From contig CAMIYC010000007.1 in the NCBI GenBank assembly GCA_946402905.1, positions 33,709 through 97,708 on the forward strand: 64,000 nucleotides of DNA. The letters are read 5' to 3'. The first letter of the stretch is position 1, and each line of letters starts with the position of its first letter. Shown piece after piece: positions 53,501 to 62,554 of the stretch. This stretch comes from an uncultured Prevotellaceae bacterium. GTDB taxonomy: Bacteria; Bacteroidota; Bacteroidia; Bacteroidales; Bacteroidaceae. The position numbers were made by a program, and so were the translations under genes. A model generated the notes under the pieces. That model was not told the origin of the DNA and ran no database searches. It was given only the letters and a program-made list of their open reading frames with translations.

Positions 53501-54043
53501 TTATTTTTTTGAGATTGTCAGTTGTTTGGATTCTGGTTGCACTGAGGGTTCTGCTTCAGGCTGCTGCGCCGCCGTCTGCATGGTCTGGTTGATTTTGTCA
53601 ATCTGCTCATTCACCTTTGTGCTGAATCCCATGGGGGCGTAAATATACTGAAACACGTCGACCACTTCGCCCGTAGTGACCATGACGTCACCATAATTGA
53701 GGATCCTTCCCATGATAGACTGCGACACCTTGATACCCTCACATTTACGAAGCATTAGCTCGTTTGACTCGCGCATGATAATGCCGGTCTTGAGAATGAT
53801 GCGCTTGTTGGTGAGGATAAACCGCTTGCCATTGTTGATCACTACGGCCCAGCAGGCTGCCAGGATTATGAAGATGCCGCTGAATATCAAACGGTATTTC
53901 AGCGTGTCCTCTCCGATGGGGATGAACGGAAGCACCACAGCCACCAGCAGCAGCAATGCCGGCAACCAATAAAGCATGTAATGGAAACGGGCCTCACAGA
54001 TGATTTGCTCGCCGTCCATCAAGTTTTTACTTGAATATGACAT
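53501..54043 (-). CDS. Membrane protein with bacterial PH domain
   Basis: A 180-residue protein with two membrane helices (about 22-42 and 50-70) followed by a bacterial pleckstrin-homology domain of the YdbS/bPH_2 type (NNGKRFILTNKRIILKTGIIMRESNELMLRKCEGIKVSQSIMGRILNYGDVMVTTG). The tail is Gln/Glu/Pro-rich. Function is not established. It heads a likely operon with the M48 peptidase, NfeD, SPFH and WecB-like genes, under a full-consensus promoter. Confidence 0.88.
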   Translation of the reverse strand: MSYSSKNLMDGEQIICEARFHYMLYWLPALLLLVAVVLPFIPIGEDTLKYRLIFSGIFIILAACWAVVINNGKRFILTNKRIILKTGIIMRESNELMLRKCEGIKVSQSIMGRILNYGDVMVTTGEVVDVFQYIYAPMGFSTKVNEQIDKINQTMQTAAQQPEAEPSVQPESKQLTISKK

Positions 54044-54070
54044 GTTTTTTCTTTTTTATTTCTACGACTG

Positions 54071-54101
54071 CAAACTTACGAAAAAACGAGCGAAACGCAA
54101 A
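54071..54101 (-). promoter_or_regulatory. Bacteroidetes promoter of the PH-M48-NfeD-SPFH operon
   Basis: On the minus strand TTTG (54101-54098), 19-bp spacer, TAAGTTTG (54078-54071): full consensus match, 27 bp before the start codon. Confidence 0.7.
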
Positions 54102-54201
54102 AGGAAAACATGCTTTTCTTTACATTTCCCCACCATTTATCTCACCACATCAAGACATCACCACCTCATCACCTCTGCCCCAGAAACCCTACTTTTAGGT
54201 A

Positions 54202-54232
54202 TTGCAAGCCCGGAAAAACATGCCTAACTTTG
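54202..54232 (+). promoter_or_regulatory. Orphan Bacteroidetes promoter facing no gene
   Basis: TTG (54202-54204), 20-bp spacer, TAACTTTG (54225-54232), reading rightwards. The region 54044-54353 has no recognisable gene; only a 15-codon frame follows (54270-54317, MFVYSVDC...). The next annotated gene to the right is on the other strand, so this may drive a small RNA, an antisense transcript or be a remnant. Confidence 0.5.
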
Positions 54233-54353
54233 CATTATCATATTAGATTAGGTTGAATAACATTCATAATGTTTGTGTATAGTGTTGATTGTCAGAGGGT
54301 TTATACTTATAATTAATTTCAGTGCCCGTAGTGATACGCGCCACCCGCTGACA

Positions 54354-54887
54354 TCACTTTACACTATCCGCAGGCAACGCATAGAGTTGATCCCAGTCGC
54401 GTAAAATTTGTTCGTTTTTCTTTCTCGCCTTGCGGCTGAGTGGCTTTTTCTCCATCATTTTGAAGAAATCAAAACTGACGACACCTTTAGGAGGCGCATA
54501 TAAGTAGGCATCGGCTGTGGCGCTTTTCACCACATCCGTTATGAGGTGCTGCCGGTCTTTACCCCATACCACCACCTCGTTGAGCCTGTTTGATTTTGGA
54601 AGCAGCCAGACGGTGTCTCGCAACTCATAACGGGTCACGCGACGTTGCAGGTAACTCACATGCGAGATGGTGGCACTTTCAAACGGAGTGTCCACCTTGG
54701 CACGCCCACGATAGTCGGTGACGCAAACCTGTCCCTTGTCCGTGAAGATCTTTACATCCCGGATCGGCGTGCCCGTCTCTTTATCCACGATCACGCAATG
54801 TGTCTGCGCTTTTGCAGGCGACATATAGACCATGGTGGCGAGCACAGCCCAAAAAGGCCGGACCAGAAATAATCGCGAATACTTCAT
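54354..54887 (-). CDS. Exported protein with carboxypeptidase-like regulatory (CarboxypepD_reg) domain
   Basis: A 177-residue protein with a signal peptide (about 1-27, ending PAKA) and a transthyretin-like beta domain: CVIVDKETGTPIRDVKIFTDKGQVCVTDYRGRAKVDTPFESATISHVSYLQRRVT, then LPKSNRLNEVVVWG. This arrangement is the N-terminal piece of many Bacteroidetes TonB-dependent receptors and DUF5686-type proteins, here as a stand-alone short protein with a basic C-terminal helix (KKPLSRKARKKNEQILRDWDQLY). Function unknown. It could be a degraded receptor, but the frame is intact and ends cleanly. Confidence 0.72.
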   Translation of the reverse strand: MKYSRLFLVRPFWAVLATMVYMSPAKAQTHCVIVDKETGTPIRDVKIFTDKGQVCVTDYRGRAKVDTPFESATISHVSYLQRRVTRYELRDTVWLLPKSNRLNEVVVWGKDRQHLITDVVKSATADAYLYAPPKGVVSFDFFKMMEKKPLSRKARKKNEQILRDWDQLYALPADSVK

Positions 54888-54904
54888 ACAACCTATATTT
54901 GCGG

Positions 54905-54912
54905 CAAAAATA
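54905..54912 (-). promoter_or_regulatory. Possible -7 box for the CarboxypepD_reg gene
   Basis: Minus-strand TATTTTTG, 17 bp before the start codon; no -33 element. Confidence 0.35.
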
Positions 54913-55048
54913 AAACGATTTTGTTGATTATCATTCCGTCTGAAGTAACTTTTAGAAATTATTACAAAATGGTTTCAAAAAATTACTTAATATTAAGTTA
55001 AGCGGTCTGTATTTCTGGCAAAAAAAGTGATATTTGTAAAAGATTTCG

Positions 55049-55056
55049 TACCTTTG
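55049..55056 (+). promoter_or_regulatory. Bacteroidetes -7 box for the DUF6057 gene
   Basis: TACCTTTG, 24 bp before the ATG at 55081, in an AT-rich tract. Confidence 0.5.
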
Positions 55057-55080
55057 CGGGAGTTTTAACACTATGTCTGC

Positions 55081-56895
55081 ATGAAAAGACTGATACCTCT
55101 TGCACTGTGGGCAGGCGTCCTGGCCGTCGTGGCTTTCGTCCTGCTGTTTTACGAAGCTGACTTTCTATGGAAGGTGCAGCATCACAACGTGTTTCTCAGT
55201 TCCTCCACCTTCTTTCAACAGACGATGGTACTGCCGGGAGGCATGCTCTCCTACCTGGGAGCATTCTTCACCCAGCATTTCTACTATCCCTGGGTGGGCA
55301 CTATCATGATCTGCGGGTGGTGGCTGCTGCTCATGTGGCTGACCAAGAGGGCATTCTGCATCCCAGACAGATGGCAAGTGCTGACGATGATTCCCATGGC
55401 ATTATTGCTGCTGACGGATATGCAGCTGGGCTACTGGGTATATGTGATCAAGCTGCGAGGATTCTTCTATGTGGCCACCATCGGCGTCACAGCAGCCACG
55501 GCCTTGTTCTGGGCTTTCAGGTCGCTGCCCGACAAGCTGTGGATACGAGCCGCGTTCATCCTGCTGGTCACGCTGGCTGGCTATCCGCTCATGGGAGTCT
55601 ATGCCTTGTTAGCGATACTGCTGATGGGCATCCTCACCTGGCGGCAAGGGGTTGCCATCTCCACGAAGGTCATACTGAGCGCCATAGCGTTGCTGAGCAT
55701 CATCCTGATACCATTGCTTTACTATCGGTACGTCTATCACGAGACGCGGCTCGCCGACATCTACACCACGGCACTGCCCGATTTCACTATCAGCGAGAGC
55801 TATCCACAGTTCTATTATCCTTACTATGCCTTGGCGGCATACCTCGCTTTTCTCGCCTTCATGACCTGCAAGAAATGGAAAGAACCCAGACACCAGGTCA
55901 CACCATGGCTACAGCAAGGATGCGTGCTGGCAGTGGTCGCAGGGTGTGTGTACCAGTTCTGGTACAAAGACGCCAACTTCCATCATGAGCTGCGCATGCA
56001 GCGTTGTGTGGAGCAAGCCGACTGGCAAGGGGTCATCGCCGAAGGCGAGAAGCAAGAAGAAGAACCCACACGAGCCATTGTGATGATGCGCAACCTGGCA
56101 CTGAGCCGGCTGGGCCGGCAGTGCGATGAGATGTACAAATTCCGCAAAGGCTCCAAAAAGATCAACACGCCACTGCCCGTCTACATGTATCATATCGCCG
56201 GGCGCATGATGCTCTATCAATATGGTATGATGAACGAGTGCCACCGCATCTGCATGGAAGACGGCGTGGAATATGGCTGGAACGTGGAAGTGCTGCGATA
56301 CCTGGCCCGGTGTGCCATCTTCAACAACGAGAAGCAGGCCGCAAGGAAGTTTCTCGACATACTACGACAGACTTGCTACTACGGCCCTTGGGCCGACAGG
56401 ATGGAGAAGCTGATGAACGACAAGCAGCAGCTGGCCAAAGACGACGAGACAGGCCCCATCACCCACATGATGCACTACACCGACCGGCTGGATGCCGTGG
56501 AAGGCTGGGTGGAGAAATGCGTGATGACCAACCTCGCACAGCACGATGCCGACGACCTCTATTTCCAGGAGCAAGCGGTGCTTGGCGCGATGTGGACCAG
56601 AAACCCGGAGTATTTCTGGCCGCGCTTTGAACATTTTATGGAGATCAACGGCGACCGCCCCGTGCCTCGCATCTTCCAGGAGGCGGCATGGATGTTTGCC
56701 AACCTGGAAGGTCAGGAGGGGCTGGAGGAGTGGACCCTCGAGAAAGGGGTCAAGGAAAGCTTCTACTCGTTCATGCAGCTGATGAACCAATCCAGGACAT
56801 CGCCCGGAGGGCTGCCCAAGCAAATGCTGATGGAGCAATACGGCGACACCTACTATTTTGATTTCTTCTTCTTAAGAAACCTTACTTACTATTGA
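55081..56895 (+). CDS. DUF6057-type multi-pass membrane protein
   Basis: A 604-residue protein with about 9-10 hydrophobic helices in the first half (residues 7-300: LIPLALWAGVLAVVAFVLLFY, FRSLPDKLWIRAAFILLVTLAGYPLMGVYALLAILLMGIL and others), and a soluble helical second half with TPR-like periodicity (about 320-604, DEMYKFRKGSKKINTPLPVYMYH and following). It resembles the Bacteroidetes DUF6057 family, whose role is unknown. One base separates it from the PD40 lipoprotein gene, so the two are surely co-expressed and likely work together at the envelope. Confidence 0.78.
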   Translation: MKRLIPLALWAGVLAVVAFVLLFYEADFLWKVQHHNVFLSSSTFFQQTMVLPGGMLSYLGAFFTQHFYYPWVGTIMICGWWLLLMWLTKRAFCIPDRWQVLTMIPMALLLLTDMQLGYWVYVIKLRGFFYVATIGVTAATALFWAFRSLPDKLWIRAAFILLVTLAGYPLMGVYALLAILLMGILTWRQGVAISTKVILSAIALLSIILIPLLYYRYVYHETRLADIYTTALPDFTISESYPQFYYPYYALAAYLAFLAFMTCKKWKEPRHQVTPWLQQGCVLAVVAGCVYQFWYKDANFHHELRMQRCVEQADWQGVIAEGEKQEEEPTRAIVMMRNLALSRLGRQCDEMYKFRKGSKKINTPLPVYMYHIAGRMMLYQYGMMNECHRICMEDGVEYGWNVEVLRYLARCAIFNNEKQAARKFLDILRQTCYYGPWADRMEKLMNDKQQLAKDDETGPITHMMHYTDRLDAVEGWVEKCVMTNLAQHDADDLYFQEQAVLGAMWTRNPEYFWPRFEHFMEINGDRPVPRIFQEAAWMFANLEGQEGLEEWTLEKGVKESFYSFMQLMNQSRTSPGGLPKQMLMEQYGDTYYFDFFFLRNLTYY

Positions 56896-56896
56896 T

Positions 56897-58393
56897 ATGA
56901 AAAAAATCTTTTCACTCGCAGCAGCAGTCATCATGCTGGCTGCCTGCGGCAACGAGATACCACAGCAGTACCGTCAGACCGACCAACTGCCCGACATCTA
57001 CCCCGACTACGCCAACGTGACGGTGCCGGTCAATATCGCACCGCTCACCTTTGAAATCGACGGCAAGGCCGACGCCATAGTGGCCAGGATGACGACAGGA
57101 GGCGAAGAACTCGTCTGTGGCGGCAAAAAGGTGGAGCCCGAGGCCGACGACTGGAGACGGCTGGCAGAAAGTGCCAAGGGCGATGCCATCAAAGTGGAAG
57201 TCTATGTGGAGAAGGACAACGAGTGGAAACGCTACAAACCCTTCAACATCTATGTCTCGCCCGACTCCATCGACCCCTATGTCAGCTATCGGCTCATCTC
57301 GCCGTCGTATGTCACCTATGAAGAACTGACCATCAACCAGCGTTGCCTGGAAAACTACGACGAGAGTGTCATCTACGACAATATGCTGTGCTCTAAAGGA
57401 GCCGACGGACAATGTATCAACTGCCACAACTACCAGCAGTATCAACCCGGGAGAATGCAGTTTCATGCACGGCAGAACATGGGGGGCACCATCATTGCCT
57501 ACGACGGGGCCATCCGCAAAATCGGCATGGCCAACGACTCCATCCTCTCGGCGGGTGTCTATCCCACATGGCATCCCTGGCTCAACCTGATCGTCTACTC
57601 CACCAACATGACAGGGCAGATATTCCACTCGGTCGACCCCAACAAGATAGAGGTGTTTGACACGGAGAGTGACCTGATTGCCTACGATGTGGAGAAAAAT
57701 GAGGTGACCAACATCGAGAAGGACCCCACAGAACTGGAATGCTTCCCGTTCTGGGCTCCCGACGGCAAGACGCTCTACTATTGCAGCGCACACTTCGAAT
57801 ACAAAGATACCATAGACAAAGGTATAGAGTTGATCTCGCGTACGGAAGAGGTGAAATACAATCTATACAAGAAAAGTTTCAACCCCGAGACCATGCAGTT
57901 CGGACCACGCCAGCTGGTCTTCGCAGCCGATTCCCTGGGCAAAAGCGCCACCCTGCCACGCATCTCGCCCGACGGGCGATACTTGATGTTCACCCTCGCC
58001 GAGTCGGGCGTCTTCCACATCTGGCATCACGACGCTGACCTCTGGATGATAGACCTCCAGACCAACAAGGTGCGCGACATGAAAGAAATCAACTCGTCAG
58101 ACACCGAGAGCTACCACTCCTGGTCGAGCAACGGGCGGTGGGTGGTATTCAGCAGCAGGCGATATGACGGCAACTATACCAGACCGTTCATCGCACACAT
58201 CGACAAAGACGGGCATGGCAGCAAGCCTTTCGAACTGCCCTGCGCCGACCCCGACTATCACCGTCAATTCTTGAAAAGCTACAACATACCCGAACTGATG
58301 CGAGGACCGGTGACCATCAGCCCGCAACAGTTTGCAGATGCCATCAAACAAGAAGCCACGCCTGCCAAATATGTAAGCAAACTGAGCAGATGA
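56897..58393 (+). CDS. PD40 beta-propeller lipoprotein with CxxCH haem motif
   Basis: A 498-residue lipoprotein: lipobox LAAC with Cys17, an N-terminal beta region, then CINCH at residues 173-177, the c-type haem attachment motif, followed by MQFHARQNMGGT with possible axial ligands. The C-terminal half has WD40/PD40-like blades (FPFWAPDGKTLYYCS, LPRISPDGRYLMFT, YHSWSSNGRWVVFSSRRYDG) as in TolB. Haem attachment has not been shown; the motif could be accidental, but the GADGQC..CHNYQQ context resembles cytochrome c-like insertions in related Bacteroidetes proteins. Paired with the DUF6057 gene (1-bp gap). Confidence 0.8.
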   Translation: MKKIFSLAAAVIMLAACGNEIPQQYRQTDQLPDIYPDYANVTVPVNIAPLTFEIDGKADAIVARMTTGGEELVCGGKKVEPEADDWRRLAESAKGDAIKVEVYVEKDNEWKRYKPFNIYVSPDSIDPYVSYRLISPSYVTYEELTINQRCLENYDESVIYDNMLCSKGADGQCINCHNYQQYQPGRMQFHARQNMGGTIIAYDGAIRKIGMANDSILSAGVYPTWHPWLNLIVYSTNMTGQIFHSVDPNKIEVFDTESDLIAYDVEKNEVTNIEKDPTELECFPFWAPDGKTLYYCSAHFEYKDTIDKGIELISRTEEVKYNLYKKSFNPETMQFGPRQLVFAADSLGKSATLPRISPDGRYLMFTLAESGVFHIWHHDADLWMIDLQTNKVRDMKEINSSDTESYHSWSSNGRWVVFSSRRYDGNYTRPFIAHIDKDGHGSKPFELPCADPDYHRQFLKSYNIPELMRGPVTISPQQFADAIKQEATPAKYVSKLSR

Positions 58394-58423
58394 CTGCGCT
58401 GACTACACATTCGGCGTGACGCG

Positions 58424-61294
58424 TCAACGCACATCATCGATGGCGTCGAGCAGGATAAAAGCCGCCCAGTAATACGGGTCTTGATACAGCTTCTTCATAC
58501 TGTTCTTCCTCGCCCGCTTGGCCCGTGCCGAGAAGGCGCGACGGCCTTTGCGCACGTTCGTGTCTATCACCATCTCGCGCAAGTCGTGCTGAGCACGGCG
58601 CAGCGCCTCGTGTTTGCTGACGCCCTGCATCAGATAGTTGTAAAAGCTCGACATCAGCAGGCGTGTGGCGGCATCGTCCACCTTCCACAGACTCATCAGC
58701 AATGTCTGAGCACCGGCTTTCTTAAAACCTCGTTGCAAGCCGAAGACACCGTCGCCGGTGACCTTGCCCAGACCTGTCTGACAGGCCGACAAGACCAGCA
58801 GATCGACCCCACGCAAATTGAGCAGGGAGATTTCCTTCGCCGTCAGCACACCATCGTCGCCACGTTTCTGGCGCAGGTCGCCACGCAAGGCATGATTGGC
58901 TCCGGTGAACAAAAGACCGGAACGTGTGAGGGCCTTATCGGCATCATCCATGTTGCCGTACATGGAGAGAAACTGCAGCCGCTCATCCATCGCCTCTTCC
59001 TTCACCTCGCTGTCTGTCCAGTAAAAACCATGGGTGGCGATATGCACGATGTTGGTGCTGCGGCCGGAGAGAGACTTGAACATACGCTCCGAAGCCCTGT
59101 CGCCCACATGCAATACCACGGGGATGTCATGAGCCTGAAAACTGTCTCCGATATCCTCTGCCTCCTTTTTGGTGGCTGGCAGATACTTGGCGGCACCCTT
59201 CTGTGTGTCATTGTGTACGTATTTCTCCTCACCTTCAGAGGCGATGGTCTGGGTATCGTAATTCATGCCGCCGAAAACCGATGCCGTCAACTTCTGCACC
59301 CTGTGCTTTTCCCGGGCCAGCACGATCTCCCGGGTGGACGAGAGCCGGTAGAGGCTCCAGCGGTCTGACATCACCTGATCGGCCGAGCCATCCCATAGAG
59401 GTAGCGACTCGACGGCGATGTTGTAGAACTCGCCGGCGGGTGCGAAGAACACTCGCTTCGCTTTCTCCAAATAGGGCGCAAGAGGCTGCCAGAGCTTCTG
59501 CGACAGGCGAGGGGTCCTGTAGACATCCTTGGGTGGGATCGCCTCCAGTTCGCTGTCGTCCATCAGGATCACCAAGTCTGGATGCGCAGAACGGCTCGAT
59601 ATCAACAGTGCGGCATAACGGCCCACACCCGTAGTCGAACGGTAATGCACAAACTCGATGGCAAGGTCGTCGGGACGCAGGAGCTTGGCGATGCGCTGCC
59701 ATTCGACACGCAGGGGCTGCGTGTAATTGCCATAGGTCTTGGAGCGCTTGACGAGTCTTCGCTCTTCTTTGGTGATCAGACGACGCAGCGAGTCGACATT
59801 ATGGGTGCGCAGCTTCTTGGGGGTCTCATAGACTCTGAGCAGCAACAGCCGGTCGGCCTGCAACTGCCTGTAGGCTTTCACCGCAGTGGTGTCGCCACTC
59901 TCCATCAGCATATTCACCATCTCCAGTTCACTCTTCAGAAGCAGGCCCTTGGCCAGCAACGTGCCATTATAGGCGCTCGACAGCATCTGGGGGGTGGAGC
60001 TACGCTCTGTAAGCTGCAGAATGGTATTGGAAAACCATGGCTTGACCTTCATCCAGAACAGGTCACGCTCATTGGAGGTCAGTTCGGCAAACGTGCTCAG
60101 GATAAACTTGGTATATTGGTCGGTCGCCATAAAGGCATAGTTTTCAGCCTCCTCCTGCTGACCATTGGCGGAGTAATAAGCAGCCATCTTACAGAGCGAC
60201 TGGGCGTAAGCGGGATGCTCCTCGCCCAGAAGCGAACGCTGCAGGGAAATCGTCTTTTCTTCCAGCGCCACCGCCTCGGCCGTGTTGCCGTTGGCAAAAT
60301 GATAGTCGGCCAGGTTGGACACCGACTCGGCATAGTCGGGATGGTCCTCCCCCAGCACGGCCTTTCTTATATCCAGTGCCTCCGTACCATAGCGCATGGC
60401 CTCGTCAGTACGGCCGGTCTTCTGGTAGAAGTCGGCCAGATTGCTGAGTGCGGTGGCATACTCGGGGTGCATCTTGCCATAGATATGCTCGCGGATGGCC
60501 AGGGCTTGCCGCTCCAACTCTATAGCGGCATCATACTCGCCGGTGAAATAATGATATTTGGCCAGGTTGTTGAGCGACTGGGCATAGTCGGGATGGTCCT
60601 TGCCCAGCGTCCGCTCACGGATGGAGAGTGCCTCCTCGCCAAGACGGATCGCCTCGGCATAATTGCCAAGCCTCGACAGATATCCCGCCAGGTTGCTCAC
60701 CGACTGGGCATAGTCAGGATGGTCCTTGCCCAGCAGCTGCTCCTTCAGTTCCATGGCCTTGCGCCCCATCCTGACAGCATCCATATAGTTGCCAAGGTAG
60801 GAGTGGTATCGTGCCACATTGTTGAGCGACTGGGCGTAATCAAGGTGATTCTGGCCCAGCAGGCTGTCACGCAGATGGAGGGCTTCCGTGCCCAGCCTGA
60901 GAGCCTCCTGATAGTTGCCGGCCCTGGAATAATAGCCGGCCTGGTCGGAGAGGGCTTGGGCATAGGTGGCATTCTGCGTGCCGGCAAGCGACGCTATGAC
61001 CGACAGGGCCTTGGCACCCCAGGTGAGTGCTTCTTTCTGCCGCCCGGCGTATGACAGATATTTCGAAAGCCGGTTGGCCGAGTGGGCATAGCCCAGCGTC
61101 TGCGTGCCCTCCGATGCCGCGCGCCTCTCGACAGCCTCCATGGAGAGTCTGACGGCCTGCTCATGGTCGTTGCCGAGCGAGCACAGCCGTGCCTGCTCGT
61201 CGAGAGAGTCGGCGGGGGTAAGCATCTTTGTCTCTTGCGCCAAGACGCAAACGATGCCCAGAAGCCAGACGGCTATCAGCGTAAGGGGTCTCAT
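58424..61294 (-). CDS. Exported TPR-CHAT protease
   Basis: A 956-residue caspase-like protein. Signal peptide (about 1-20), then at least seven 42-residue TPRs of the kinesin-light-chain type (about 65-395, each with LG.DHPDYAQSL.NLA), a helical spacer (about 400-540) and a CHAT domain (about 585-956). The catalytic dyad is present: H755 in IVHIATHGF and C838 in VLSACQTGLG; the usual end YYWAAFILLDA is intact. CHAT proteases cut specific partner proteins after activation. Here the enzyme is predicted to be outside the cytoplasm. It follows an unrecognised exported protein by 9 bp, a possible substrate or regulator. Confidence 0.92.
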   Translation of the reverse strand: MRPLTLIAVWLLGIVCVLAQETKMLTPADSLDEQARLCSLGNDHEQAVRLSMEAVERRAASEGTQTLGYAHSANRLSKYLSYAGRQKEALTWGAKALSVIASLAGTQNATYAQALSDQAGYYSRAGNYQEALRLGTEALHLRDSLLGQNHLDYAQSLNNVARYHSYLGNYMDAVRMGRKAMELKEQLLGKDHPDYAQSVSNLAGYLSRLGNYAEAIRLGEEALSIRERTLGKDHPDYAQSLNNLAKYHYFTGEYDAAIELERQALAIREHIYGKMHPEYATALSNLADFYQKTGRTDEAMRYGTEALDIRKAVLGEDHPDYAESVSNLADYHFANGNTAEAVALEEKTISLQRSLLGEEHPAYAQSLCKMAAYYSANGQQEEAENYAFMATDQYTKFILSTFAELTSNERDLFWMKVKPWFSNTILQLTERSSTPQMLSSAYNGTLLAKGLLLKSELEMVNMLMESGDTTAVKAYRQLQADRLLLLRVYETPKKLRTHNVDSLRRLITKEERRLVKRSKTYGNYTQPLRVEWQRIAKLLRPDDLAIEFVHYRSTTGVGRYAALLISSRSAHPDLVILMDDSELEAIPPKDVYRTPRLSQKLWQPLAPYLEKAKRVFFAPAGEFYNIAVESLPLWDGSADQVMSDRWSLYRLSSTREIVLAREKHRVQKLTASVFGGMNYDTQTIASEGEEKYVHNDTQKGAAKYLPATKKEAEDIGDSFQAHDIPVVLHVGDRASERMFKSLSGRSTNIVHIATHGFYWTDSEVKEEAMDERLQFLSMYGNMDDADKALTRSGLLFTGANHALRGDLRQKRGDDGVLTAKEISLLNLRGVDLLVLSACQTGLGKVTGDGVFGLQRGFKKAGAQTLLMSLWKVDDAATRLLMSSFYNYLMQGVSKHEALRRAQHDLREMVIDTNVRKGRRAFSARAKRARKNSMKKLYQDPYYWAAFILLDAIDDVR
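60200..61000. repeat. 126-bp coding repeats of the TPR array
   Basis: Within the TPR-CHAT gene a sequence of the type GACTGGGCATAGTCGGGATG recurs about every 126 bp (42 codons), for example near 60580, 60706 and 60832. The similarity at DNA level suggests recent duplication or ongoing conversion between repeats. Confidence 0.75.
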
Positions 61295-61303
61295 CTCTAT
61301 GGG

Positions 61304-62458
61304 TTATTCGTCCAGTCCTAAACCACTGATCACATCACTCGAGATCTTGCTGGCAGGAGCTTTCAGGGTGGTGATCACCCACGACTGTGCCAACTCGTCC
61401 CACTTCTGGCTGGAAATCATCTGCCAGCTTTGCTCGATGAGGTTGGTGTTCTTACCGGCCTTGGCCAGCTGCTTCCGGTGCTTGTAGTCTTCTTTCCATC
61501 TGGCCTTGTATTGGTCGGTCACGTCACAGGTCTCCTTGATGTTGATCGACAGCTTATACTCGCCGGTGCCCCAGCAGTCCTTGAAATTGTCTTTGTCGTC
61601 GCGGAAGCCCATATAAGAGCGGGGCACGATGAAGCACTCGCCCATCACTTTGTAACGGGGTGCCTCGTCGCCGTGTCTCACATAATGGAAGAACCCCTTG
61701 TCGTCGAGCATGCTCTCCTCCACGGGGATATTGATATTGAAGCGGCCCAGCTCCTGATCTTTCTGCAGTTGCACGATCTCGTTCATCCACGACGAGATGA
61801 TAGAGATGTCCATCGACAGGGTGAAATTCTTGCGGTCTTTAAAAGAATAAGGGATGTCCAGCTGTGTATTGGGCAGGTTGGAATGCTCCGGACTGATAAT
61901 CAGCGTGTCGAGCACCAGCTCAAATTTCGAATGGTTGATGATGCGATGCAGCTTGGTGCGGTCGATATGGCAGGAGATGTAAAACATGGTGTCGTTGCCC
62001 TCCGTACGCAGGCAGCCGATACCGTCGAATCGCATTCCCTTGGGATCCATGGCTCCGTCGAAGGACGTATCATCGTAGAAGTCGCTCATCTCCGACACGG
62101 AGTTGATTACGGTCTGATACACATTCTCTTTCTTGACCACCTCCTCCCATTCTTTCTTCTGACGGGAAGCCTGTGTGAACAAAGCACCTATGGCTGTGAC
62201 TCCGAGCTCGAAAAAGGAGGTGACATACCCCGAGGTGATGCCTTTCACGGAGTTGGTGGCAGAAGCAAGTAGGTCGCCGAAATAGCCACGCGACGCATCA
62301 CGCTCACCGTTCATCCTGCTGATCTCATTGGCCAGTTCGCTGTTGGTATAGACAAAAGTCTTATACTGCGTCTCCTGTGCCAGACATTGTGATGCCGTCA
62401 GGACAAGGAGCCATGTCGTCAGCGCTCTCCATAATAAAGTCATGTGTCTTGTTTTCAT
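61304..62458 (-). CDS. Exported protein of unknown family, partner gene of the CHAT protease
   Basis: A 384-residue protein from MKTRHMTLLWRAL (an ATG six codons earlier is possible). A signal peptide ends near SQCLAQ. A hydrophobic stretch follows at about residues 72-90 (VTSFFELGVTAIGALFT), then a basic Lys/Glu segment (RQKKEWEEVVKKENVYQ), then a mostly beta region (MFYISCHIDRTKLHRIINHSKFELVLDTLIIS; FTLSMDISIISSWMNEIVQLQ) and a final helical part. No known family recognised. It is the first gene of a two-gene operon under a good promoter and precedes the TPR-CHAT gene by 9 bp, which makes it a candidate substrate, activator or anchor. Confidence 0.8.
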   Translation of the reverse strand: MKTRHMTLLWRALTTWLLVLTASQCLAQETQYKTFVYTNSELANEISRMNGERDASRGYFGDLLASATNSVKGITSGYVTSFFELGVTAIGALFTQASRQKKEWEEVVKKENVYQTVINSVSEMSDFYDDTSFDGAMDPKGMRFDGIGCLRTEGNDTMFYISCHIDRTKLHRIINHSKFELVLDTLIISPEHSNLPNTQLDIPYSFKDRKNFTLSMDISIISSWMNEIVQLQKDQELGRFNINIPVEESMLDDKGFFHYVRHGDEAPRYKVMGECFIVPRSYMGFRDDKDNFKDCWGTGEYKLSINIKETCDVTDQYKARWKEDYKHRKQLAKAGKNTNLIEQSWQMISSQKWDELAQSWVITTLKAPASKISSDVISGLGLDE

Positions 62459-62554
62459 CTGTAAAAATTTTTGCAAAGGTTTCTCTTCTCACAAAAGTGG
62501 AAAACGATACCGTTCTCCCTGAAATAGATGGATGTGGATACTATCACACATGTG

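Noticed and set aside
59582..61054. 490-codon open frame antisense to the TPR-CHAT gene
   Set aside because: It mirrors the 42-codon TPR repeats of the real gene and has no recognisable domain.
58424..62458. Craspase-type CRISPR-associated CHAT system
   Set aside because: The CHAT protein has a signal peptide, and there is no gRAMP/Cas7-11 effector or CRISPR array nearby.
61304..62458. Bacterial gasdermin as the CHAT partner
   Set aside because: The partner is longer, has a signal peptide and lacks the short N-terminal palmitoylation-type start expected of bacterial gasdermins; no gasdermin-like motif was recognised.
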